The notes under the pieces are model-generated. The model was given only the letters and a program-made list of their open reading frames with translations. It ran no database searches and was not told where the DNA came from. The position numbers and the translations under genes are program-made. This document shows, piece by piece, positions 56,661 through 64,000 of a DNA stretch of 64,000 bases. Numbering within the stretch: position 1 is the stretch's first letter; every line of letters begins with the position of its first letter. Where the stretch lies: assembly GCA_037976565.1 (NCBI GenBank), contig CP137682.1:17357341-17421340 (forward strand), in the 5' to 3' direction. This stretch comes from Mesocentrotus franciscanus (Eukaryota; Echinodermata; Echinoidea; Camarodonta; Strongylocentrotidae).

Positions 56661-58444
56661 AATATTTATAAAGCGCATAATAAACAGTTTGTTTCTCTAT
56701 GCGCTGTACAAGCATGAATGGCAATTCGAGAAATATAATCACAACAAGAAATCAACAAACAGAATATACAAATCTTATAACTACTAAAATGACTAACTTA
56801 ACATTATAACTAACATAATTATTAGAAAGATAGCTAACATGGTCAAAACAAATAACATAAGTAAGGACTAAAATACAGTTTAAGATAACTAATTGAGGCC
56901 AAAGAGGTGCGTTTTAAGTACAGATTTGAACGTTGCAGAAGTGGGTGCCTGTCGTACGAAATTGGGAAGATTGTTCCAAAGGTTTGGTCCAGCAACTGCA
57001 AAAGATCTCCCCCCATAGAATAATGTTTTGGTTTTGGGTACACAAAGTAATGCTTGATTGCTTGAACGGAGGGTTCGGGGTGGGTGATATGGTCTGATCA
57101 AATCAGCCAGGTATGAAGGAGAAGAACTGTTTTGAGCTTTATATGTAATTAATAAAAGTTTGATATATGTAATTAATAAAATGTAATTAATAAAAATTAT
57201 TATCATCCACTCAAGTTCTATTTCGATGACCCTCCTTTGTACAATTCTTTTATGATCATAAAATATCGGAAAATGGTAAACGTAACAGTGTGCTTAAATA
57301 TTACGATGATTTTATATGGAAATAAACAAATATGAACAACTATGTATATGGACAAAAAACAAAAACAAAACAAAAACATAAAAATGGACTGATCTTCATT
57401 TAATATCAATCTTTCATTTTTTTGGTTAAACTGAGATTACGCAAAATAATATACTTATTTTAAGACACTGAGAAAATAGCTCATCTCAACATTATTATCG
57501 TTCTTATTTTGATGACATCACAGCTTCCCGATGCAGTACTTCGCCAGTGTATACGGTGCAATACGAACCATCAGTGGGTTCTTCAGCCTTCTCCAGTATC
57601 CAATCTTCATCATACTCCAGACTTATCTCGATGGTGATCCATTTTATGTAAGCATAAAACATATTATGTTATGTAGGTCAACCGAGGAGAGACAGATGTT
57701 TTCGTTGGCAAATCTTAATTTCCAGTTGACAAATTAATGAAATTCCAACGTATGTCAAACAAAAAAGGATCTTGCCTTGTTTCATTGTTGTAGTTGTGGT
57801 CTGACAATACCCACCCCCCCTCCGACAACTTTGCCTACCTTTGCCTAAAGAAAGTGAAAAATTTTCCCGGTTGAAAGGGGATCGGTATAAGAGATAGTGT
57901 TCAAGCGTGTCCCCTTAGGAAAATGTTGACATTTTAAATCACCCAAGGCGTGTTATAATAACAAAAATATAATTCATACTTACTTTTGAAAGACAGATTA
58001 TTGATAGAGCTCTAGAAACTGCATTGTCTAAGCGCACGGTTGATTGTGAGAAAGGACGAGATATCTCCAGAACTTATGAGAAGTAAAACCCCAAGGCATG
58101 GTCTGATGAATGGTTACACAAACAATAAAAAGAAGACAGTTATGACTTATTTGACTGATACCCCCCAATCACACACACACACACACACACGTACACACAC
58201 ACGCAAACGCACACAACAGCGCACACACACAGAGCGTATATTCTAGCAGTGCCTCTGGACTTTAAATTATTTCAATTCATGTTTGTATTTCGGTATAATT
58301 TAGAAAGCAACATGTCACTTAATTTTTGTTCTTCCTTCATTGCAGGTGACAATTGGTTTCATTATTGCCGACATTTTGACGCTACTCTTACCTGCTGCCC
58401 TCTATGTCAAGAGTAGAAGACAAGTTCCAGGGGGCACAAAATGA
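48799..58444 (+). CDS. SLC43-family transporter, SLC43A3-like, nine coding exons (whole gene)
   Basis: A major-facilitator-type membrane protein of the SLC43 family. SLC43A1/A2 move large neutral amino acids; SLC43A3 is reported as an equilibrative purine nucleobase transporter. Nine exons (48799-48978, 49658-49842, 50635-50758, 51106-51198, 52075-52810, 54091-54204, 56252-56447, 57524-57647, 58346-58444) join with GT/AG introns in one frame to 1851 nt, 616 residues. Landmarks in order: FGWPSFVFVF in helix 1; DRYGTRLSRL (110-119) in the helix 2-3 loop; IGNLFRGQKSTIIT (164-177); FIPWPLPKGY before the central loop; GTLNSFLTRLADGD; GLLMDR (463-468); FSLLQYPIF and DGDPFY near the end. Alignment from memory favours SLC43A3 over A1. 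Human SLC43A3 is 491 residues; the excess is mostly in the loop at about 240-395. Substrate is inferred from family only. Confidence 0.9.
49658..49842 (+). CDS. SLC43A3-like exon 2
   Basis: 185 nt after CTGTATCTAG, ending CATGAG^GTACGT. It encodes the rest of the first extracellular loop, helix 2 (LVFSVAITLQTTSMFPIGFL) and the conserved cytoplasmic DRYGTRLSRLVM. The last two bases belong to the split codon 122. Confidence 0.88.
50635..50758 (+). CDS. SLC43A3-like exon 3
   Basis: 124 nt encoding residues 122-163 (helices 3-4, SFLMLIGYLMMAFSSP to LGGVILLFSSMQ), donor ATGCAG^GTCTGT. The acceptor GATGCTATTAG was chosen because the spacing from RLVM to the helix then equals human SLC43A3 exactly. 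Another AG at 50583 would also keep frame, adding 17 residues. Confidence 0.82.
51106..51198 (+). CDS. SLC43A3-like exon 4
   Basis: 93 nt, phase 0 at both ends, after TCTTTAACAG and before GTATAT. It encodes IGNLFRGQKSTIITTINAMY and the start of helix 5. This closely matches the family segment IGNLFGQHRSTIIT. Confidence 0.9.
51601..52019. mobile_element. TTAA-flanked element family G in SLC43 intron 4
   Basis: 419 bp, AGACCATACATT ... CATAGGGTCT, between TTAA at 51597-51600 and 52020-52023. The terminal match is short (AGACC/GGTCT). It ends about 55 bp before exon 5. No coding capacity. Confidence 0.55.
52075..52810 (+). CDS. SLC43A3-like exon 5 with the expanded central loop
   Basis: 736 nt after TTACCTCCAG, ending GATGTAG^GTAAGT. 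It encodes helix 6 (FFFIMTGYVLLLQ), the conserved FIPWPLPKGY, a long charged cytoplasmic loop with three tandem repeats (about residues 283-382), then helix 7 (CLLLLWQAFLQIDLIFTVGT) and LNSFLTRLADGDEDV. The whole exon is open, which argues the loop expansion is real coding sequence and not an unspliced intron. Confidence 0.9.
52339..52638 (+). repeat. three in-frame coding repeats in the SLC43A3-like loop
   Basis: Units at 52339-52443, 52444-52545 and 52546-52638 encode 35, 34 and 31 residues. Each has the pattern G-[LDV]-x-[IM/LS]-x-E-[VI]-x-R/S-x...M/D...-EE-[SNT]-x-KR-[MI]-x-[ED]-[ND]. The units are rich in Glu, Arg and Asp and likely helical. The repeat is absent from vertebrate SLC43A3 as I know it. 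Confidence 0.75.
53840..53895. repeat. perfect 16-bp inverted repeat in SLC43 intron 5
   Basis: CCTGGATATACCGCAC and its exact complement, with partial pairing of GGTCC/GGACC between (53844-53893). A second small hairpin, ACCTGCACTC/GAGTGCAGGT, is at 53375-53399. Both lie in a ~900 bp GC-richer segment (53070-54005), probably a mobile element of unknown type. Confidence 0.6.
54091..54204 (+). CDS. SLC43A3-like exon 6
   Basis: 114 nt after GCAATTTAG, ending AACCA^GTGAGT. It encodes VSWYTDVFSIIQFLVVIVGP and LGGLLMDRNNIFTSCSTT, that is helix 8 and the conserved GLLMDR loop. One base is left for codon 478, which exon 7 completes. Confidence 0.88.
54240..54575. repeat. GGACAACTAxxCCCCGGAATATTACCCTGT minisatellite in SLC43 intron 6
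   Basis: About eight degenerate units of 27-35 bp with the core GAATATxACCCTGT and GGACAACT. Similar in style to the loop array at 24726-25060. Confidence 0.75.
55450..55975 (-). pseudogene. L1/Tx1-type LINE ORF2 C-terminal fragment in SLC43 intron 6
   Basis: On the - strand: HFFSLISELRKSDLAVLTHW, then EEKFNLPIDFDWKEI, and after frame damage LCAFCKTAESFVHVLLECPK followed by VILFWKRV. The CxxC...H....C knuckle is characteristic. Stops and a small duplication (AAACAATAAAGTA) show it is dead. Confidence 0.75.
56252..56447 (+). CDS. SLC43A3-like exon 7
   Basis: 196 nt after AATAATGCAG, ending GTCAT^GTAAGT. It encodes a short basic loop (KTKVRHPNADMRD) and helices 9-10, including LQLQYLTFFLLLIVPSLLFG. 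Phase matches exon 6 exactly (A + AG), so no extra exon is needed in the 2 kb intron. Confidence 0.87.
56620..57130 (-). pseudogene. non-LTR retrotransposon 3' end in SLC43 intron 7
   Basis: On the - strand YLADLIRPYHPPRTLRSSNQ and GGRSFAVAGPNLWNNLPNFV, then ATFKSVLKTHLF, the usual end of a CR1/jockey-like ORF2. A ~230 bp 3'UTR follows, ending GCGCTTTATAAATATTGTATT plus an (ATT)n tail at the left end (56621-56660). 5'-truncated. Not the same clade as the L1/Tx1 fragments. Confidence 0.8.
57524..57647 (+). CDS. SLC43A3-like exon 8
   Basis: 124 nt after GACATCACAG, ending TTTTAT^GTAAGC. It encodes FPMQYFASVYGAIRTISGFF, then SLLQYPIFIILQTYLDGDPFY: helix 11 and the strongly conserved (S)LLQxPIF and DPFY motifs of SLC43A3. 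Confidence 0.92.
58165..58235. repeat. (AC)n microsatellite in SLC43 intron 8
   Basis: ACACAC tract with GTAC and CGCA interruptions. Confidence 0.85.
58346..58444 (+). CDS. SLC43A3-like exon 9 (last)
   Basis: 99 nt after TTCATTGCAG, encoding helix 12 (VTIGFIIADILTLLLPAALY) and a short basic tail VKSRRQVPGGTK, with TGA at 58442-58444. Confidence 0.9.
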   Translation: MTIGFIIADILTLLLPAALYVKSRRQVPGGTK

Positions 58445-58506
58445 ATGACTGCTGGTACATGTAATTACGTCATACTACATGCATGAGTTATTAACATAGA
58501 TAATGA

Positions 58507-58634
58507 AATAAAGATGTATGTTTGGGCAAGTGTACTTGTATGTTTAGTGTGCGCCATGGGAATATAATTTCATGTACTTAATGACTCCTCAAGAAAAATG
58601 CATAAAAAGGGCTTGTATGCCATTGCAAAATAAA
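58507..58634 (+). terminator. candidate polyadenylation signals of the SLC43A3-like gene
   Basis: AATAAA occurs at 58507-58512 and again at 58629-58634, 63 and 185 nt after the stop. A T-rich stretch follows the second (58645-58662). Either could end the transcript; motif evidence only. Confidence 0.45.
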
Positions 58635-58833
58635 AACCTATGTGTTTTTTTTTTTTTTTTTAAATATTTTATTACGTGTAAATGAAAGGCAACTGCGCGC
58701 AATAAAGGACTAGTGCGTATACACTGAGCTCTGTGTTATATGAAACAGAAATAAGATGCGCATTACACCTTACGTCATCATAAAAACATCGCTGCGGTTT
58801 AATTTTGCCGCGTCATATTTGAACGACCCTTAA

Positions 58834-59026
58834 AGCCCCACTGTACTACTTGTAGCTACTTGCTTCCTCTATATAGAAAACAATGCCTAAGCGGTGCCTG
58901 TTGGTCCCCCATGATCCTCTTTTTCTTATGTTAATTGAGAGCTGAGTTGATGAGATAACCACCTGTCAGTGACCACGCTTTATATATCCCTCTAATCCCT
59001 CCTGGCCAAACTAGTGCAGAGGGGCT
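58834..59026. mobile_element. TTAA-flanked MITE family B (copy 2)
   Basis: 193 bp, same family and orientation as 7088-7281 (shared GATGAGATAACCACCTGTCA and GTCAGTGACCACGCT). Its 3' TTAA (59027-59030) is also the 5' TTAA of the adjoining family A element. Confidence 0.85.
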
Positions 59027-59030
59027 TTAA

Positions 59031-59432
59031 AGGTAATACAAAGTTTTGGTAGTATTTCAACAGGATTGGATTATAACATTTAAAATTTGCATTACCATTT
59101 TGAAACCTAGTGCTAGAATAAGCAACTTTGAAAAATTGGGCTCTAAAACGCTAAGGATTTCGAGAAATACATTTATCGGTGCTCCCGATAAATTTCAAAT
59201 AGCGCCTACGGCCATACAACTGTAGCTGCGACCATGAAAATCTCGGAATATGTAGTTCTGATATATATTTTCAAACATAGAAAATCAGTCGATTTTATTC
59301 AAGAAAGATTGTTTAGAAGCTAAAGTATTATCAATCTTGAGAGGGAGCTATACAACATAATTAAACAAGTTTATTATTTACAATTTCATCACTTTAGACT
59401 CGGTTTCAACCGCGACAACGATCATTGAAAAA
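59031..59432. mobile_element. TTAA-flanked element family A, inverted partial copy 2
   Basis: It begins AGGTAATACAAAGTTTTGG right after the TTAA at 59027-59030 and matches family A copy 1 in reverse, including the GCGACCATGAAAATCTC core and CAATTTCATCACTTTAGAC. The far ~90 bp end is missing or diverged. Confidence 0.75.
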
Positions 59433-60019
59433 AACTTTCCTGCAAAATGTGACACCACATTAAAGCGCGAAAATAGCAAATGCGAGAAGTAAAAACACGG
59501 AGGCATCGTCAAGCATGTCGGCACAGCTTCCGAGTTCGGCAGTTTGCGGATTCATAAAATTAGTCCTTAAAAGCCTAATTCGTTCAGAAAATTACACACT
59601 TTTATCGTCAGAATCTGGGTAAAAACACTCCATTCAGTTGTACAGGTGCATAAAAGACGAACTGTCAGTCAAAAATTTTCTTTTTCAATCTGCGCATAAT
59701 TATATGCAAATTATACCGAATAAAATCAGTCTCATGCACATCGTTTTAGTGTCACAGATGAGTCGTTACTGTTACACTATATGGACAGATTGGATAGATG
59801 TGTAAATCATTACAATTATAATCAGTGTACGATGCGAAAACGATTCATCTCCAGCTTCCGGAAATAATAATAATATTCCGCTATTGTATGGCGCTTAATA
59901 CATCTACGATGTCTCTAAGCGTTTAACAGATATACTATAACCTGGGAATTTTTGTTGTGTCCTGCGGGACGCAATTACTCACCGCTTTTGCATAATTTGT
60001 GAGTGAGATTTGTTTTTTT

Positions 60020-60951
60020 TCTATTGAGTGCCCCTTTTTTTAAAATAATCTCCGATGAGTGCCCTTATTCATATTTGAGAGGTGCCCCTTTAACTCTGTA
60101 ATAAGTGCCCCTTTTCATCTCTGATAGTTGCCCCTTTATTTTGACACGTGCCCCTTGATGTAATCAAATTGATTAATGTACTATTACCAGTCTTTTTTGT
60201 TGTAAAAGATTATATCATGTTTTGTGTGGTTTTGATTAAATGAATTTGAACTTGAACTTATCCTTTCTAATTAGTACCATTTTCCTTCTGATAATTGCAC
60301 TTTTTCCGTTATCATAAGTGCCCCTTATTAAGTGTGAGGAGTGCCCCATTTTCACCTCTGGTAATTCCCCTTTTTACTTTGACATGTGCTCTTTTTCTTT
60401 TCTAGTAAGTGTCCTTTTCTCTTTGGATATGTGCCCCCTTTTCCTTTCCCCATAAAAAGTGTTCCTAATTTAAAGCGATTAAGAGCAATTTTTTTTCTTA
60501 AATTTCACCCAAATCTGGCTCGCTACGCTCGCTCGTATTTAAAATTGATATAATTATGTTTCTTTTTAAAGATCTTTTCAGTCTTTCGTGATTAGATTGT
60601 GCTTAAAACCCCATCAGGATTGTTTTTTCCTCTTTATAAGATGTAATTTTTTTGCACTGCGACCTCACAAATCTCTGATAGTTCGCTCAAAAATAAATAT
60701 TCTAACCATCACAACCAACTGCTAAGTACATGTATGATGCTTAAACAGTATCTTGGACCATGTAAAGAGAGAAACAAACATTGAAATCATCCCTGATAAT
60801 GTACTCACTATGTAGGGGTAAATACCAATGTCTAAAAAGTTGTATATTTTCGTTTTGAGGTTTCCCTTTATAGGTGCCCCCTTTTTCCGGAAAGCGCCCT
60901 TTATTGTTGGTGCCCCCCCCCCCCACTATGAATGACGCTCCGCCGCCCCTG
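60020..60951. mobile_element. hAT-like element, inverted relative of 45470-46633
   Basis: The right end CCGCCGCCCCTG (to 60951) is the complement of the CAGGGGCGGC terminus. It contains the same minisatellite in reverse (GTGCCCCTTTT..., 60030-60450) and the same unique part (CTTTTCAGTCTTTCGTGATT, ATCAGGATTG). A ~100 bp AT-rich insertion ending GAATTTGAACTTGAACTT splits it at about 60160-60260. Left border not found. Confidence 0.65.
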
Positions 60952-60999
60952 GCCTGCTAAAACCTCTGAATTTCCGGGGGCTCCGCCCCCTGGATCCCA

Positions 61000-62470
61000 C
61001 GCCAATTTACACTCCGCTCGCTTCGCTCGCTACGCTCTACCTGATCGTAAATACTTTAGCCCCCCCACACTTTGAAAAAACGTTCCCCGGGCCTGATGTA
61101 AGGTGTGTGAAGCTGAAGCCCGACGCAAGTGATTGCTGTCTGCCCATCCCAACTGCTGTCCTAGTCTTGTACTGACTGGTTTTGACAATCAAGTAATACC
61201 TAAGATACTAGGAAACTATACACCAAATCGCTCGAATTGAGTTTGAAAATTCGATTTTTCTTCAGCTTCTCAGGGGGGCACATCCCCCCTGTCCGTGCAA
61301 GCGCGGAACGCCGCTAATTATTTTCTTACGAATCGCCCTCCCCTCGCCGCCGGCTGGATCCGCCTCTGTATGTACCCTCCCAGTGCGTGATTTCTCCTAT
61401 ATCTAGTGATATATCATTTTACTGTTACATTTTTTCTCACTTTACTACCTTTATTTTTATTGAGTGAATAGATGCATATTCTGAATATTCATTAGTTTTA
61501 ATTGTGCATGTGGAAATGAAACAAATGCAAATCAATACAATTCAATTCAATGTCAAATACACTTTTTACATCTCCAAATATGCAGAATTGGGAACATAAT
61601 ATGTCAATAGCTTCTTCAAAGAGGAATAATAGAAGTACGTTAATAGAAACATTGTCATTACCAGTTATAAGTTAACCACTGATTTTGTCAAAATTCAATA
61701 CATTTAACTTTTTGTTTTAATGATAATTTTTTCTTTTAAATCAAAATAGACCAAAGATATGAAGTCGCCCGATCGCAAATATTGATATCGACAAGATCCC
61801 TACTGTGTTATTGGGACAACCCATAGTCCCCCTTCACCCCCTTCCACACCCCAATACCCTCCCCCCCCCCTTGCTCGTCCAAATCGCTTGCCCCCCTGAC
61901 GAGGTATGCCAGGTACGCCACTGAACCACAGTATTATTTTACAAAACAATCTATATCTAAACTAGGTAGATTTTCCCCATGCATTTTGTGTCGCACTGAG
62001 CTTCATTCGCTGTTTTCCAATTATTTGCCTGTACTCGGTTTTTCGAAGTTGTTTCTGACTGTTGAACCCTACAAAGGCTGCAATAGTACACTTTAATGAA
62101 AATAAATCAAAGACAAGAATTCAATATAAAGTAATATACATGTATTGCCTAATTTCATTAACAAAGTATGAAAAAATATAGTATAATCACTGTACGATCA
62201 AACTGAGTGTCGCACGAGATAGAAATTAAACAGCCTGCATGTTGTAAAACTATGTTTTTATTACGTGCAGCTATTCATGTTCACTTAGCTACAGATTGTC
62301 ATGCTTGGCTTCAGCCTCTAAAGAATCATTAAGTATTTCCTCTTACAGCTCTAAAAAGTTCTTTTAATAGCCAAAACGTACTGAGATGTTATTCCTGAAA
62401 TTATCTTGCATTATGATGATTTGTTTGTTGCTATTATGAAAAAGCCTTAATCGTCTTACAAATTGTTTTT
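61000..62470. other. non-coding region upstream of the LINE remnant
   Basis: No gene seen. It contains one unit of the hAT-like array (GGCTCCGCCCCCTGGATCCC, 60979-60998), a hAT-like terminus CTGGATCCGCCTCTG ending at 61369 and another possible one, GGTACGCCACTG, ending at 61924. Confidence 0.5.
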
Positions 62471-62479
62471 TAGTACCTG

Positions 62480-63830
62480 CTCCAAAAATTTGTTATTAAA
62501 TCATTGAATAAAATTATTTGTGCTTTTCTTTGGAGTTCAAAAAGAGAAAGAGTGAAAAGAAATGTCGGTATAAATAAAAAGTTAGATGGTGGTCTTGATA
62601 TGGTAGACATTGAATCGAAAATAAATTCTTTGTATTTATCTTGGATAAGCAAATTATTGGATGAAAAAATTTACAGATGGAAAATCATTATTCAAATATT
62701 GGATTGAAATGATTGGAACTTTTTCGGATATATTACGATATAATTTAAATAAAAAAGATATGAAAATGTTGTGTAAACAAAATAGACTGCCAGAGTTTTA
62801 CCAAAATCTTTTTTATTGCATTGTCAGAATTTAAATATCGAGGTTAGTTGAGGTAACGGAAATAGAAGAGGAGATATTATGAAGGAAAAAAAAGTCATAT
62901 TAGATTTAAAAATTCTATATTATTGTTTTCAAAGTGATATGTAGCTGGAATTTGTAAAGTAAAGCACGTGATTAAAAATGGAAGTTGGAAAGATTCGATT
63001 CTGTTAAATAGTAAAGTTGGTATTCATCGATTATTATTTCTGTTCGAATACGCGAAATTGAGGAAAATGTTTTCCGAGCTATTGGTTGAATAAATTATGT
63101 ATTAGAAAGACTGTTCCATTAAGTAGTAAACAAAACAATTCAAATTTGATAGAAGTAACTACAGGAGATTTGTTGATATATATTCAGTTTGAAGACGAAA
63201 CATTATCATTTATCCCTGCTTGAACAAAAACTTCAGAAACCAATTGGTACACGTTACTGGGAAAATTATTAGAATTTACCCTTTTCTTTTAATTGGCAGA
63301 AAGTATTCGATTTTAAATTTCAACAAATATATATAGGATAAAGCAAGTTAAATTCGAAGTATTGCATAATATCTTTCCATCAAAACATAATTTATGCAGA
63401 TGGCGTATAATGGACAATGACCAGTGTGATATATGTAAAGAAACAGAAACAACTTTTTATGTTTTGTTAAAATGTAATAAGGTTCTTTTTTTGGAAAATC
63501 ATTGAAAACTTATTTTATAATTACTTTCATGAGCAAACAGATATTAATGAAAAAACATTAGTTATAGGGTATTATATTGAAGAAAAAGAAAACTTTGTGA
63601 TAAACCTCATGTTAACCTTAGGCCAATACGTAATATACATAATGTATATCCAAATTCGCTATTATGGTAAAGAGTATAATAATAAATGTCTGTTTATTAA
63701 TTTCAAATAAAAACTACGATATCATATAGAAAATAAGCAAAGTGTTTTATTGACGAAACACAAAGAAATTATTCAAGAAATGTTAAGGTTATGATGTAAA
63801 TATATATAAAATATGAAATATGTGAAATAA
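62480..63830 (+). pseudogene. L1/Tx1-type LINE ORF2 3' half, degraded
   Basis: Piecewise + strand frames: CAFLWSSKRERVKRNVG, GGLDMVDIESKINSLYLSWI, then after several frameshifts IKQVKFEVLHNIFPSKHNL, CRWRIMDNDQCDICKETETT and FYVLLKCNK. The order matches the end of L1/Tx1 ORF2. A terminal A-rich tail lies near 63840. Stops and shifts throughout. Confidence 0.75.
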
Positions 63831-64000
63831 AACACCTCGGTGAGAAAAAAAAATATTAAAAAATCAGTGGGCATGAATTCGATCAGTATACCTCATTGAT
63901 GCCTTCATTTGGACAAATAAAAACACTTTTCTGAGATTGGTGGGACGAACTTGAGATGTCAGGCTTTTGGGTGACTCAGAAGAAAGTAGCTATGTGGTAG

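Overview
This is a 64 kb piece of an animal nuclear genome, most likely an echinoderm and probably a sea urchin. The evidence is long introns with GT/AG junctions, AT-rich non-coding DNA, many microsatellites, frequent ACATGTA runs, and dense populations of short DNA transposons, tRNA-derived SINEs and L1/Tx1-type LINE remnants. The echinoderm assignment is an inference from sequence style, not a proof. Nothing bacterial, viral or CRISPR-like was seen.

Two protein-coding genes can be reconstructed exon by exon, both on the + strand. The first (about 4.86-30.6 kb) is GTP cyclohydrolase I (GCH1), the first enzyme of tetrahydrobiopterin/pteridine synthesis. It has six coding exons (4931-5336, 17777-17886, 20593-20648, 21521-21552, 22192-22276, 29865-29991) that join in frame to 271 residues. 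Exons 2-6 are 110, 56, 32, 85 and 127 nt, which as I recall are exactly the human exon sizes. A TATA-like box and initiator precede it, and a tandem repeat with polyadenylation signals follows it. Intron 5 holds two decayed copies of the last exon.

The second gene (48.80-58.44 kb) is an SLC43-family transporter most like SLC43A3. Nine coding exons join to 616 residues. It is longer than human SLC43A3 because the central hydrophilic loop carries three tandem repeats of about 31-35 residues. SLC43A3 is known as a purine nucleobase transporter, so a GTP-consuming pteridine enzyme and a possible purine importer lie about 19 kb apart. Any functional link is speculation.

The rest is mobile and repetitive DNA. 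(i) At least six families of short elements have AG...CT termini and TTAA target duplications (Kolobok-like signature). One is inserted inside a LINE reading frame. (ii) Elements with CAG...CTG ends and 8-bp target duplications (hAT-like); two of them carry internal tandem arrays. (iii) A 2.4 kb fold-back element with a piggyBac-like TTAA/CCCTAA insertion in one arm; the other arm preserves the empty site. (iv) Three copies of a 250-290 bp palindromic element. (v) TA-flanked mariner-like MITEs, tRNA-derived SINEs and LINE 3' fragments. Region by region: 1-4.8 kb upstream repeats; 4.9-30.6 kb GCH1; 30.6-48.8 kb gene desert of MITEs, hAT-like elements and microsatellites; 48.8-58.6 kb SLC43; 58.6-64 kb TTAA elements, a hAT-like array element and a degraded LINE.
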